A stretch of DNA of 64,000 nucleotides from Chitinophagaceae bacterium (GCA_022843585.1 JALHNJ010000002.1:186001-250000); one strand, 5' to 3'; counted from the first letter of the stretch, positions 54,524 to 64,000 are shown. Translations and numbers: made by a program. The notes: generated from the sequence alone by a model not told the origin.

Positions 54524-55963
54524 TTAATACCCCGGGTTTTGAGTCATGTTAGGATTATTGAGTATTTCTCTTTCAGGTATTGGTAATAAGGCATCGGTTG
54601 ATTGCCAGTTTGTCTTAACAGGCCCCAGCACACTATTGGCACGATTCCATCTTTTTAAATCAAACCAGCGATGGCCAACTTCTGTAAACAATTCAACTCT
54701 TCTTTCCTTTTCTATTGCCAACAGCAAGGAGGCTTTGTCATTCGCAGTAGTATTGGGTAAGCCAGCCCTGTTACGGATAGCATTCAAGTCTGCCTGTGCG
54801 CCAGAAATATTGTTCTGTTGAGCCCGAGCTTCAGAACGGATGAGATATTGCTCGCCTAATCTCAATATAGTAGGATATTCTATTTTTGCCTGGTCACTAA
54901 TGATCTTATACTTATTCGAATAATAAAACGTTTGACCATTATCGGTAACACTTCCAACCCACTCATTCAGGCGTTGATCTCCCGCTTCAAATGAATTTAA
55001 TAACTCTTGTGATAAATTGGTGCCTGATAAGAAAAATGATCCAAAAAGAGGATTATAATAAACGCCTTCCAGGGAATTAGTGTAATCCTGTGGTGGATAG
55101 AATTGAAAAACTGCTTCCCGGTTATTCGCTTTAACAATACTATCCAGGTCAGCAGTTAAACTATATATTCCAGTATTGGCAATCACTTTTGTTGCCTCAT
55201 TTTCAGCAGCCACCCAATTTTCCCTGTAGAGATATACTCTAGCCAACATGGCAAAAACAACGGATTTGTTAACCCTAACTCTTTCGCCTGTGATGTATCC
55301 CTCGCTAACTAAATCCCTGGCTTTTATTAAATCATCGATAATTAGGGAATATACATTATCAATAGTACCTCTTGGTTCAACGCTGTTCTTCCGGTAATCC
55401 GAAGTTGTGATTATGGGAACTTCGCCAAAAAGACTGGTCAAATAAAAGTAACAAAATGCTCTCATGAACCTGGTCTCTCCCTCAAGTTGCAGTTTAAGTT
55501 GAGGTGTTATAACGGTGGATCTTTCCAGGCCCTCAAGAATTGTATTTGCATGATTTATTGCAACATAAAGTTCTTTCCAACACATGAGTGTCATGGAATT
55601 ATTGGGCAATACTTCATTATTAAATAGCTGTTCCTGATCAAAATAAGTTGAACTATTGGAAAGCTCATCTGACAATAATCCAGACTGCCAGGAAATATAA
55701 AATCCTTCATCCCACAGTATGAGATATAACCCCAGTACAGCGCCCGTGGCAGCTGCGTCCGACGAAAAGACTTGTTCTGAGGCCAACTCCCTTGTAGGCG
55801 GATCAATATCAACAAATTTCTTGCAACCTGAAAATATCGTAATAAAAATAAAAAGAACAATTATTGATATGTTGTTTGCCCTTCTACTTAGCATGACCTT
55901 TTTTTTCCAGACATTTGTTGTGTTTTGGAAAACAACATTCTGCCTGTTATATTTTACTTTCAT
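54524..55963 (-). CDS. SusD/RagB-family outer-membrane nutrient-binding lipoprotein
   Basis: 479 residues. A type II signal with lipobox TIFSGCKKF near residue 46; an internal ATG at 55894 would give a shorter lead. Landmarks: KELYVAINHANTILEGLERS, TRFMRAFCYFYLTSLFGEVP and RWFDLKRWNRANSVLG. It binds the substrate at the cell surface for its SusC partner. Same orientation, 39 nt after SusC. Confidence 0.92.
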   Translation of the reverse strand: MKVKYNRQNVVFQNTTNVWKKKVMLSRRANNISIIVLFIFITIFSGCKKFVDIDPPTRELASEQVFSSDAAATGAVLGLYLILWDEGFYISWQSGLLSDELSNSSTYFDQEQLFNNEVLPNNSMTLMCWKELYVAINHANTILEGLERSTVITPQLKLQLEGETRFMRAFCYFYLTSLFGEVPIITTSDYRKNSVEPRGTIDNVYSLIIDDLIKARDLVSEGYITGERVRVNKSVVFAMLARVYLYRENWVAAENEATKVIANTGIYSLTADLDSIVKANNREAVFQFYPPQDYTNSLEGVYYNPLFGSFFLSGTNLSQELLNSFEAGDQRLNEWVGSVTDNGQTFYYSNKYKIISDQAKIEYPTILRLGEQYLIRSEARAQQNNISGAQADLNAIRNRAGLPNTTANDKASLLLAIEKERRVELFTEVGHRWFDLKRWNRANSVLGPVKTNWQSTDALLPIPEREILNNPNMTQNPGY

Positions 55964-56002
55964 AAACCTGATTTTTAGAATTTGAAAAAATGGCTATTTG
56001 TT

Positions 56003-59000
56003 TTATAACATTAGCTGAACCCCGGCAGTAATCATCTTTATTGGAGGTAAGTTGCCTCTTGTCTCCGGGTCCAAAAAATTGTAACGGGTTATAGTAAACA
56101 GGTTTTGTGCCTGAATGTAGATCCTCAAGTTTTGAATTTTTGCCTTCTTTACTAGACCTGCCGGAAACTGATAAGAAATCGCTAAGTTCTTAAGCCTTGT
56201 AAAAGAAGCATTCGTGAAAGCTGCATTGCTGTTGCCATAATTGAAGTATGCACCACTTGCATTTCCTCCTGTTGAAAATTTCTGTATTTCAGTTATATCC
56301 CCTGGTTTTTGCCAACGACTCATTACAAAAGCAGGCTGGTTGCTAATTCCACCCGGGGCAATATTCGGGAAAGCATCCTGATATCCCGGTCCGGTTTGTT
56401 TTACAAACTGAAAAAGGAAATCTAAGCCGAAGCCTTTATAGCTAATTGTATTCTGAAATCCACCAAATAGGTCTCTCACCCGATTAACTATTTCTTTGTT
56501 ATCAGCAGGGCTGGAAATGCTTCCGTTATTATCAAAATCAAAAAATTGGTAAAGCCCTTGGTCACTTATTCCATTAAATCTGTACATCTGACCTATAAAC
56601 AAAGGTTCCCCAACGATATAACTAGTGGCATAACTTGATCCTGCCAGTTTTGGGAATTGCAACAGCTTGTTCCTGGGAATTGTAAGGTTAATGTATGAAG
56701 TCCATTTAAAGTCACTCTTTACTAAATTAACTGTATTTAATTCGAATTCAAATCCTTTATTTTCAATCAGAGCGTCAAGATTTGCAGTAATAGAGCTAAA
56801 TCCGGTTGCAGCAGGTAAGGGATACGCTATCAATTGGTTTGAGGAACGATTTCGGTAATGGTAAACATTAATTCTTATCTGGTCATTTAAGAACCCTAAT
56901 TCCAATCCATACTCAATTTTTCTTACCGATTCCCATTTATACTCTGGATTGGCCAGTCTTAAAAGGGTAAGTGGAACCCCGTTTGGATAAAATGCTGGCT
57001 CAAATCGATATGTGCTCAGATATTGATAGTCGCCGATCTGATCATTTCCAACTGTACCGTAGCTTACTTTTAATTTTCCGAAACTCACATATGGTATATC
57101 CGAAAAAAACTTTTCTTTGGAAAATAACCAGGCAGCTCCTACCGCACCAAAATTGCCAAATCTGTTATCCTCGCTAAACCTACTTGAACCATCCCTCCTT
57201 CCTGATAAATTGATAAAATACCGGCCCTCATGATTTATTCCAACCCTGGCGAATGTTCCATTGTACCTGTACACAACAGAATTATCAAAAATAAGGTTAT
57301 AATTTGCAGCCGCCATTGGGTTATTTATCTGTGTATCATCAGTAAATCCTCTTGCCCTGGTGTTATTAGTGCTCGTAACCGTTTCCCTGAAAGTTGTTCC
57401 AAGTAAAACATCTAATTTTAATTTACCTAAACCTTTAGAATAAGTCAATTGTGGTTCGGCAATCCATGTCTTTATTTGGTTTCTGGACATTCTTATTTCG
57501 CCCAAAGCCGTGGTCGTAGGAGAATAAGATGCTAAAGGAGTGGTTTCCTTGATATCATTTTCAATCAGATTAAATCCCATCCTGTTTTGCACCTGCAGAC
57601 CGGGCAAGATTTGATAGCTCACAGTTAAATTGGTTAATACACTTGTTGTTCTGCCATCGTATTTTTTCAAAAGAATTGCATACGGATTGGTCCATGTTCC
57701 TCCTTGCCAATTCAATTTTCCGTTAGCATCAAATGGGGCTGGAGCATTTGGAGAAAGTGTTAAAGCTTGCCTGGTAAGATCGGTGATAGGTAAAGTACTG
57801 TTTTCCCTAACCAGGTTTGTTTTAAATGAAATTTCCAACTTCTTGTTGCCGGATGTATGAGACCCTCCGAGATTTAAAGATCCTTTCTGGTATGGAAAGC
57901 TGCCCGGGAAAACGGCTGTTTCCCGTAAGTATCCCCCGCCGGCAAAAAAACGAGTCAGTTCGTTACCTCCAGATACAGACAGATTAGCATTGGTGATATG
58001 TGCCGTTCCGCCAATTAATTTATCCTGCCAATCTGTATAACGATTGTTATCCCAAAGCAGAAGATCCGGTGCATTACTGGCAGTCGGTGTGATGTTGTCG
58101 TTTACAAAAGCTTCCTTTCGCATTTCGAGGTATTGCTGTGTGTTGAGCAGGTTCACCCGGTTCATTACTTTTCCTGCACCAGTATAAAAATTAACCTCAA
58201 CTGAAGTACCAGTAGTTCGTCCTTTTTTTGTTGTTATCAATATTACCCCGTTTGCTCCCAGGGAACCATAAATTGCGGTTGCATCGGCATCTTTCAATAC
58301 TTCAATGCTTTCAATATCCGATGGATTTAATAAATTCAGTGGGTTAGGAAAGATATCACTGGCAGAACGACCGCTAAGATTTTGTGAAGGAAAAGGCGTT
58401 CCATCTATAACAAATAGGGGATCATTGCCATCAAATCGTACGCTATTTTGCCCTCTTATCTGAAGATTCCTGAATCCACCTCCCGGCACCCCTGAAACTT
58501 GTTCAATATTTAGACCTGCGACCCGACCTTGCAATGCTAGAATCGGGTTATTCACCGGCTGCTTTTCTATTTCTTTTGCCGTTATTTTTGTAATGTTCCC
58601 TGTACTTGTTTTCTTATCACTTGTCCAGTAACCGGTGTTAACGGTTACAGATTCCCCTTCCGTTACTTTTGTTTTGGCCCTGATTTCCAAATCTGTTCTG
58701 CCATTAATTTTTATTTCTATCGTTTCTATGCTTACTGCAGAGATTACCAGTATTGCATTTTCATCTATATTAGATAAAGTGAAATAGCCCTCAGCATTTG
58801 TTGTAGTACCATTCGTAGTTCCTTTTACTATTACAGACGCAACTACCGGCTCTCCATTCTCATTCAATACCTTTCCTCTTACTGTTATAGGTGGAGGCGG
58901 CAGATTTAGTTTTTCTGTTTCCGCCATCCTTGCTTTTACAACAATTGTTTTTTCAATGATAGAATAGGTCAATGGTTGATTTTCAAAGCAGCTATTTAGT

Positions 59001-59278
59001 GCTTCTATCAAATCTGCATTTTTTAGTTCAATGCTAATACGTTCTGCACGTTGTAACATTTCATCTGTGTACAGAAACTTGTAACCTGTTTGTTTCTTGA
59101 TTTCCTTAAATACTTTATCCAGCGTTGCATTCTTTTCAGAAAGGGTAACCTTCTGGCTGAAACCATTTGCACTGGCAGTAAGGCAGGCCGATAAAATAAT
59201 AATCGCAGTAATTTTCATTACCCGTAGCGTTTTGGTGAGTCCCGCTGGTGGGCGGGTACAAAGAGCCTTTAAATCCAT
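56003..59278 (-). CDS. SusC/RagA-family TonB-linked outer-membrane transporter with STN domain
   Basis: 1091 residues. Signal, then an STN domain (ATLDKVFKEIKKQTGYKFLY) which links it to the FecR pathway, a carboxypeptidase-like repeat (TVRGKVLNENGEPVVASVIV), the plug (TGYWTSDKKTSTGNITKIT then VAGLNIEQVSGVPGGGFRNL) and the beta barrel. It imports its substrate with TonB and signals through FecR. The substrate cannot be inferred. Gene neighbours fit an ECF-regulated PUL-like unit. Confidence 0.93.
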   Translation of the reverse strand: MDLKALCTRPPAGLTKTLRVMKITAIIILSACLTASANGFSQKVTLSEKNATLDKVFKEIKKQTGYKFLYTDEMLQRAERISIELKNADLIEALNSCFENQPLTYSIIEKTIVVKARMAETEKLNLPPPPITVRGKVLNENGEPVVASVIVKGTTNGTTTNAEGYFTLSNIDENAILVISAVSIETIEIKINGRTDLEIRAKTKVTEGESVTVNTGYWTSDKKTSTGNITKITAKEIEKQPVNNPILALQGRVAGLNIEQVSGVPGGGFRNLQIRGQNSVRFDGNDPLFVIDGTPFPSQNLSGRSASDIFPNPLNLLNPSDIESIEVLKDADATAIYGSLGANGVILITTKKGRTTGTSVEVNFYTGAGKVMNRVNLLNTQQYLEMRKEAFVNDNITPTASNAPDLLLWDNNRYTDWQDKLIGGTAHITNANLSVSGGNELTRFFAGGGYLRETAVFPGSFPYQKGSLNLGGSHTSGNKKLEISFKTNLVRENSTLPITDLTRQALTLSPNAPAPFDANGKLNWQGGTWTNPYAILLKKYDGRTTSVLTNLTVSYQILPGLQVQNRMGFNLIENDIKETTPLASYSPTTTALGEIRMSRNQIKTWIAEPQLTYSKGLGKLKLDVLLGTTFRETVTSTNNTRARGFTDDTQINNPMAAANYNLIFDNSVVYRYNGTFARVGINHEGRYFINLSGRRDGSSRFSEDNRFGNFGAVGAAWLFSKEKFFSDIPYVSFGKLKVSYGTVGNDQIGDYQYLSTYRFEPAFYPNGVPLTLLRLANPEYKWESVRKIEYGLELGFLNDQIRINVYHYRNRSSNQLIAYPLPAATGFSSITANLDALIENKGFEFELNTVNLVKSDFKWTSYINLTIPRNKLLQFPKLAGSSYATSYIVGEPLFIGQMYRFNGISDQGLYQFFDFDNNGSISSPADNKEIVNRVRDLFGGFQNTISYKGFGLDFLFQFVKQTGPGYQDAFPNIAPGGISNQPAFVMSRWQKPGDITEIQKFSTGGNASGAYFNYGNSNAAFTNASFTRLKNLAISYQFPAGLVKKAKIQNLRIYIQAQNLFTITRYNFLDPETRGNLPPIKMITAGVQLML

Positions 59279-59440
59279 AACTTTGTTTTAGTTTGGGTTA
59301 AACAATAAGCAGTCCTTCAACGGTTTGTTATAATTGGGTTAACCTGAACTACTCAGCCGGGAGGGGCTTCCAACACTTCCCGGTTTTTTATTCTTGTCAA
59401 CCATAAGAACTAAAAGCTGATGCGCTTTTATAGGGTTTGT

Positions 59441-60604
59441 TTATTTTATGACGAACACTTTTTTTCCCTCTATCCTGAAATGCACAGTGCCTGTTGCTTC
59501 GAGCATTTTAAAAACTTTTGACACTTCGACTTCTCTTCCAATTTCACCACGGAAATGCTGATCCGCTGGTTTGCTTTCATACACTACTTCAACATCATAC
59601 CAACGTGCTATCTGTCGCATTACCGATTCAATACCTGCACCTTCAAATTGAAATATGCCATTCTTCCAGGCCATCACTTCGTCAAGGTCAACAGCATTAA
59701 CGATTTTTATATCATTACTAATTCTTGCTTGTTGACCTGGTTTCAATAATTTACTTGCTGTGCTGGATTTTATCTGTACACTTCCTTCTAATAATGTTAT
59801 TTTAATATCGTCTTCATCATCGTAAGCATTCACGTTGAAATGAGTTCCCAATACTGTTATTTCCATTTCATCTTTAGAAACTTTGAAAGGCATTGTTGAA
59901 TTATGTGCAACTTCAAAGTAGGCTTCACCTGTTACAGTTACTTTTCTTTCATCACCCACAAATGCAACTGGATAAGTAACTGATGATCCTGCATTCAGCC
60001 ATACATGAGAACCATCAGATAATTGCATATCAATCACCTTACTTCCTCTTGGATTTCTCAGTGTGTTATACTGCAACTCTTTTATAATTTCACCGCTTGT
60101 GGTTTGATAAGCAATTTGTCCATTCGCCAGCTTCACCAATTTTATATTCCCTTGTATGGCTAACTGTCCATTCATAGCACTATCAAGATATACGGTTCTG
60201 CCATCCCCCAAAGTGATCATCGCCCTGTTTGTTTCCGGTGCTTTTACATCTTTGGTGGGTTCTGTTTTTACAATCTCATCTTGTTTGTTACTCTTATTAA
60301 AGAAAATGAAATAGCTGCCGAGCCCCATGACCAATAATATTGAAGCAGCTACAGCAATACGCTTCCATACAGTTCTCCATATCGGGATAATTTTCTGCTC
60401 CTTTACAATCTGCTGAAACATATACTCCCAATCCACCCGCTCCGCCCCCGACCCTGTTTTCAGGTTTGCATAATGCGCATCCATCAGGCTGTACAGTGCT
60501 GCATCGTCGGTTTGATTGATCAGCCCATAGAGTTCCTGCAATTCCTCCCGGCTGCAGCTCTTGTCCGCATATCGCTCAAACAGGTATTTTATACGTTCGT
60601 CCAT
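59441..60604 (-). CDS. FecR-family anti-sigma factor
   Basis: 387 residues: a short cytoplasmic start that binds sigma, a membrane helix (IAVAASILLVMGLGSYFIFF near residue 88), a FecR domain (TLGDGRTVYLDSAMNGQLAI, SKVIDMQLSDGSHVWLNAGS) and the C-terminal DUF4974-type (FHRE..) part. It holds the ECF sigma until the SusC STN domain signals. 162 nt separate it from SusC, without a gene. Confidence 0.93.
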   Translation of the reverse strand: MDERIKYLFERYADKSCSREELQELYGLINQTDDAALYSLMDAHYANLKTGSGAERVDWEYMFQQIVKEQKIIPIWRTVWKRIAVAASILLVMGLGSYFIFFNKSNKQDEIVKTEPTKDVKAPETNRAMITLGDGRTVYLDSAMNGQLAIQGNIKLVKLANGQIAYQTTSGEIIKELQYNTLRNPRGSKVIDMQLSDGSHVWLNAGSSVTYPVAFVGDERKVTVTGEAYFEVAHNSTMPFKVSKDEMEITVLGTHFNVNAYDDEDDIKITLLEGSVQIKSSTASKLLKPGQQARISNDIKIVNAVDLDEVMAWKNGIFQFEGAGIESVMRQIARWYDVEVVYESKPADQHFRGEIGREVEVSKVFKMLEATGTVHFRIEGKKVFVIK

Positions 60605-60719
60605 GCTGGTAATGATTGTTGGTTTTGATAAGGATACGGTTGCAATTAATTAACCATTCCATAATAAGACGAATGCCGGAATGTGGAATAACCGGGTCCA
60701 TCAAAAAAAACCAGATTAT

Positions 60720-61322
60720 TTATAACAGCCTGTCCCAGGAATAAAGCCAGAAGATGGTAGCGAGGGTGCCCGAATGCCCTTCCAGGTGCGTCTTTATATG
60801 CTTGAGTGTCTCGACTAAAATATTATTGATCCGGCTCTTGGAAAGCCCCGTCAGGTCAGCGATCTGTTCATGGGAATAGTCGTTCTCCCTGCTGAGCCGG
60901 TAAATATGTTGTTTCTGGGCAGATAGTGCAGATAAGGCCTGCTCGATTAATTCCTGCGTTTCTTTCTTTTGAATTTCTTCCTGTAAGCCCTCGTCTGTCT
61001 TGGAGATATTCGCCCACACCTGGCTGATCAACTTTTGCTCCCGGGCCACTTTACGGATATGATCCAGGGTCTTGTTCCGCACCATCCGGTATAGGTAATT
61101 ACCGGCATGCTCAATCTCCCCGAAATTGGCCCTGTCCACCCAGAGTTTGGTGAAACATTCCTGCACGATCTCTTCGGCATCGGCAGCGGACTTCAGCATT
61201 TCTTCGGCAAAAGTGAAGAGCCGTTTATTGTACCGGTCAAACAAGCGCCGGAAGGCAAGCTGGTTGCCTTCGGCTACCTGCCGCAGCAGGTCATTTTCAT
61301 TGTATAGAGATTCGTTTTGCAA
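60720..61322 (-). CDS. ECF-type sigma-70 factor (Bacteroidetes FecI-like)
   Basis: 200 residues with region 2 (RLFDRYNKRLFTFAEEMLKS, EIVQECFTKLWVDRANF) and region 4 (LSREND YSHEQIADLTGLSK-like segment with SRINNILVETLKHIK). It controls its own operon through FecR. It starts 254 nt from the divergent TonB-dependent receptor gene. Confidence 0.92.
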   Translation of the reverse strand: MQNESLYNENDLLRQVAEGNQLAFRRLFDRYNKRLFTFAEEMLKSAADAEEIVQECFTKLWVDRANFGEIEHAGNYLYRMVRNKTLDHIRKVAREQKLISQVWANISKTDEGLQEEIQKKETQELIEQALSALSAQKQHIYRLSRENDYSHEQIADLTGLSKSRINNILVETLKHIKTHLEGHSGTLATIFWLYSWDRLL

Positions 61323-61367
61323 AAAATAAGTGCTAACCCTGACGCTAAAAGTAAAGAAAAGCTAACA

Positions 61368-61385
61368 TATGTTCAGACGAACATA
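61368..61385. promoter_or_regulatory. Inverted repeat TATGTTC-AGAC-GAACATA
   Basis: Perfect 7-bp arms with a 4-nt spacer in the divergent region between the sigma factor and the receptor gene, 46 nt from the sigma start. A possible regulator operator. Confidence 0.5.
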
Positions 61386-61443
61386 GCAAAAAAAATGCTG
61401 CTTGGGTGTTTATAAAATGAAGATCATCAGGAAACTATAGTAG

Positions 61444-61472
61444 TTGGTATAGCCATAAACCAATACTATAAT
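61444..61472 (+). promoter_or_regulatory. Candidate promoter TTGGTA-N17-TATAAT
   Basis: TTGGTA (61444-61449) and TATAAT (61467-61472) with exactly 17 nt between, a classic bacterial spacing that is unusual for this phylum. It lies about 104 nt before the receptor ATG. The inverted repeat TTGGT...ACCAA overlaps it. Confidence 0.35.
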
Positions 61473-61538
61473 AGATAGAAAAAATTACCGATTTCCCTTA
61501 ATTGTTAAATGACAACGAAATGACAGGACACGTAACTC

Positions 61539-61556
61539 CCGCAAAGAAATTTGCGG
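61539..61556 (+). promoter_or_regulatory. Leader hairpin with GAAA loop
   Basis: CCGCAAA-GAAA-TTTGCGG gives a 7-bp perfect stem with a GNRA tetraloop, ending 19 nt before the ATG at 61576. It may influence translation of the receptor. No cobalamin riboswitch pattern was found in the leader. Confidence 0.5.
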
Positions 61557-61575
61557 CCTAACCAAAACCTGTTAT

Positions 61576-63429
61576 ATGAAATGGCTAATAATCCTGACCT
61601 TAATTTTTATCCCGCTGATAAGCCAGGCCCAAAAAGAAAAGATTGATCTTGACCCGGTTACTGTTACCGCATCTCTTACTCAAAACAAAATATCCCAATC
61701 AGGGCGTGATATCACTGTCATTAAAGGAGAATCGTTTCAAAACCTCCCGGTGCATTCCCTCGATGAATTACTCCGTTATGTACCTGGGATTGAAGTACAG
61801 CAACGGGGACCGCAGGGAACACAGTCTGATATACTGATTCGTGGCGGTACTTTTCAGCAGGTACTCGTTATCATAGATGGTATTCGTTTGAATGACCCGT
61901 TGACCGGGCATTTTAATGCGTATATACCGGTGACGCCTTCCGAGATCGACCGCATCGAAGTGATGAAGGGAGCAGCTTCGGCTATCTATGGCAGTGATGC
62001 CGTTGGTGGGGTGATCCATATCATTACCAAAACATTTGCGCAGCAGCATCATAAAAATACTTTGTCAGTTTCAGCCACCGCCGGTGAATATGGTTTACTC
62101 AATGTCAATGCCGGTGGTTATTATCACAACAATAAATTGTCTCTATCGGGAGGTATGCTGAGTAATAATGCAAAAGGGCAATTACAAAGAGGTATCAATG
62201 GATATTTTCATAACAACTCTTTATCAGGTTCATTAAAGTATCAAATAAAGAAATGGCAAGTTGGTTTACAATCTTCCTATGATAAAAGAGATTTTGCTGC
62301 ACAGAATTTTTATACGGCCTTCACCAGTGATACAGCGACTGAGAAAGTGACGACCTGGTGGAATCATATCAAAGCAGCCTATTCCCATAACAGGGATCAG
62401 TTTAGTTTAGATGCAGGTTATAAAAAAGTAACCGATGAATATGATTTCAATAAAGCGGCTGCACCCAACCTGAATAAATCAACCGTCATTCAATCGGTCG
62501 CTGTATATACCCGGACAATTACTCCAAGAACAAAATTGACAGTGGGCAGCCAGTTCATCAATCGTTCCATTAAATCTAATGACAGGGGTGATCATGCTGT
62601 GAATACGCTTGCAGGATTTGTGATACTTCATCAGCAGTTCGGCAATCATTTTCAGTTCAGTCCTGCAGTACGCTTTGAAAAGGAATTTATCCCGCAACTA
62701 AATCTGTCTTACAGGATCAAAAAAATATTGCTTCGTGCCAGTGGAGGGAAAACGATCCGGGATGCTGATTTTACGGAACGTTATAATAACTATGGAAAAG
62801 CATTGGTGACTAGTGGTAATATTGGGAACGATGCATTAAATGCTGAAACATCCTGGACATTCGAGACTGGTGCAGATTATTTTGTTGCTGAAAAATTAAA
62901 ATTTTCAGCCACTTTTTTTGCGAAGTATTATGAAGACCTGATTGATTGGGTGAATACTCCCTATGCGGATATGCCAAGAAAAGACAACCTCTCTCCTATT
63001 GGTAATTATTTTCTCGCAACCAATATTTCGGAACTCACCACGACAGGTATCGAAACAAGTGTGCAATATCAATCCAAATCATTCACGGGGAATATTGGTG
63101 CAACGGTTTTGAACAGCAGTGCTACCTCATCGCTGTATATTTCTTCCCATGCAAAATGGTTATTGAATTATTCATTGCTGTATCAGTATAAATTTCTCAG
63201 GGTATCGGTAAATGGTCTCTATAAAAAAAGACAAGCACAGCATGGTAGTGCATCACTGGCGGCATTAACTGCTGATTATCATATAATGAATGTAAGGCTG
63301 GTAGCGACGATAAGACAATTTCATTTATTTATGCAGGCTGATAATCTGCTCGACCGCCATTATGCAGACCGCTTCGGTGTACCGATGCCGGGGAGATGGT
63401 TGTCAGGAGGGATACAGTTTCAATTATAG
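61576..63429 (+). CDS. TonB-dependent receptor (BtuB-like)
   Basis: 617 residues. Signal peptide (MKWLIILTLIFIPLISQA), plug domain (DPVTVTASLTQNKISQSGRD, VPGIEVQQRGPQGTQSDILI, PSEIDRIEVMKGAASAIYGS) and a beta barrel ending in an aromatic. The size and DILIRGG and AIYGSDAVGG motifs match small-ligand receptors of the BtuB/Cir class. Not part of a SusD pair. The ligand is unknown. Confidence 0.88.
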   Translation: MKWLIILTLIFIPLISQAQKEKIDLDPVTVTASLTQNKISQSGRDITVIKGESFQNLPVHSLDELLRYVPGIEVQQRGPQGTQSDILIRGGTFQQVLVIIDGIRLNDPLTGHFNAYIPVTPSEIDRIEVMKGAASAIYGSDAVGGVIHIITKTFAQQHHKNTLSVSATAGEYGLLNVNAGGYYHNNKLSLSGGMLSNNAKGQLQRGINGYFHNNSLSGSLKYQIKKWQVGLQSSYDKRDFAAQNFYTAFTSDTATEKVTTWWNHIKAAYSHNRDQFSLDAGYKKVTDEYDFNKAAAPNLNKSTVIQSVAVYTRTITPRTKLTVGSQFINRSIKSNDRGDHAVNTLAGFVILHQQFGNHFQFSPAVRFEKEFIPQLNLSYRIKKILLRASGGKTIRDADFTERYNNYGKALVTSGNIGNDALNAETSWTFETGADYFVAEKLKFSATFFAKYYEDLIDWVNTPYADMPRKDNLSPIGNYFLATNISELTTTGIETSVQYQSKSFTGNIGATVLNSSATSSLYISSHAKWLLNYSLLYQYKFLRVSVNGLYKKRQAQHGSASLAALTADYHIMNVRLVATIRQFHLFMQADNLLDRHYADRFGVPMPGRWLSGGIQFQL

Positions 63430-63578
63430 ATAACAGGCTTTGCAGCAGGGCCAAATGTTAAAGTCAGAAAAAAAATTTTGACCCAATAGCAGCCGCTCTA
63501 CATTCGCCGCAGTTCTTACAAAATACTTATCAAGAAAGGTGGAGGGTTATGGCCCGTTGATACCTTGACAACCTGTTC

Positions 63579-63605
63579 GTCATCCTGAGCGCAAGCGAGG
63601 AATCT
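63579..63605. repeat. Dispersed GTCATCC..GAGG repeat, copy 2 (in riboswitch P3 region)
   Basis: GTCATCCTGAGCGCAAGCGA plus GGAATCT, in the arm between the CAACC and AAGGTGCC core strands. Confidence 0.8.
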
Positions 63606-63630
63606 CTTACAAGGTGCCAATTCCATCCCT

Positions 63631-63657
63631 GTCATCCCGAGCGTAAGCGAGGGATCT
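63631..63657. repeat. Dispersed GTCATCCCGAG repeat, copy 3 (in riboswitch P4 region)
   Basis: GTCATCCCGAGCGTAAGCGA plus GGGATCT, between CCAATTCC and the closing P1 strand. It differs from copy 2 at three positions. Confidence 0.8.
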
Positions 63658-63707
63658 GGGACAGATAAGTCAGATTGTTAGCTGTCAAAAGTCCACATTA
63701 AATGGAG

Positions 63708-63742
63708 AAGCTCATCTGATTTTTCGGATGAGCTTTTTTTTT
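63708..63742 (+). terminator. Riboswitch terminator
   Basis: AAGCTCATC (63708-63716) pairs with GATGAGCTT (63727-63735); three more pairs extend the stem to 12 bp around a TTTT loop, and a run of Ts follows. It is 22 nt before the ATG at 63764, as expected for SAM-I attenuation. Confidence 0.9.
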
Positions 63743-63754
63743 GTAAACGATTAA

Positions 63755-64000
<246 letters not shown>

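Larger units (their letters stand above)
63525..63670 (+). ncRNA. SAM-I riboswitch (S box), with two repeat insertions
   Basis: ACTTATC (63525-63531) pairs perfectly with GATAAGT (63664-63670) as P1. The conserved core reads CAAGAAAGGTGGAGGG then ATGGCCC, GATACC and CAACC, followed by AAGGTGCCAATTCC, matching the SAM-I consensus. Both variable arms (P3 and P4 regions) contain a copy of a dispersed repeat (63579-63605 and 63631-63657). The terminator at 63708 is the expression switch. Binding SAM should shut off the downstream Cys/Met enzyme gene. Confidence 0.9.

Noticed and set aside
61323-61575. Cobalamin riboswitch in front of the TonB receptor
   Set aside because: The conserved B12-box and core were not found; only a simple hairpin and a promoter-like pair are present.

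Overview
The window looks like a chromosome segment of a Bacteroidota bacterium, most likely a Chitinophagaceae relative. The evidence is: SusC/SusD with an ECF sigma factor and a FecR anti-sigma factor, a type IX secretion sorting domain, a CTnDOT-like tra operon (TraE/F/G/I/J/K/M/N), RteC and RadC family genes, and promoters of the TAnnTTTG type. I saw no rRNA, tRNA or CRISPR array.

Layout. (1) 1-7.3 kb: the mobilization and integration end of an integrative conjugative element (ICE). It holds a relaxase cut by the window edge, a MobC-like protein, a candidate oriT hairpin, several excisionase-like helix-turn-helix proteins, a tyrosine integrase, and cargo genes (caspase-like protease, RadC, HNH nuclease). 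(2) 7.0-27 kb: a long leftward conjugation operon (VirB4-type TraG ATPase, channel proteins, a 1844-residue methylase-helicase, a T9SS-exported protein and a Cys-rich lipoprotein). A dispersed hairpin repeat occurs five times in it. (3) 27-32 kb: a tight four-gene operon with two PD-(D/E)XK-type nucleases, a zinc metalloprotease and a ParB/Srx-like protein. I do not recognise it as a described system. (4) 32-45 kb: a defence island. It has an AraC-type regulator, orphan proteins, a single-chain MmeI-like type IIL restriction-modification enzyme with an XRE controller and three matching operators, then a Pycsar cluster (class III cyclase plus membrane effector) fused by overlap to an E2-like ubiquitin-conjugation-fold gene, a YegP-like gene, a WYL regulator and a DUF2779 nuclease. 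(5) 45-49 kb: AraC regulator and a hydroxamate siderophore gene set without a synthetase. (6) 49-50.3 kb: ACT-like, RteC and LytTR proteins. (7) 50.6-61.3 kb: ECF sigma, FecR, SusC, SusD, TlpA-like thioredoxin and two DsbD-type proteins, reading as one uptake and redox locus. (8) 61.6-64 kb: a TonB-dependent receptor, then a SAM-I riboswitch with terminator in front of a Cys/Met PLP enzyme cut by the window edge.

The most interesting item is the Pycsar operon with an E2-like third gene, because E2-only ancillary proteins are known from type II-short CBASS. Next are the four-gene nuclease/protease operon and the SAM riboswitch whose two peripheral arms each carry a copy of a dispersed repeat. 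Function calls are from motifs read by eye; no database search was possible.
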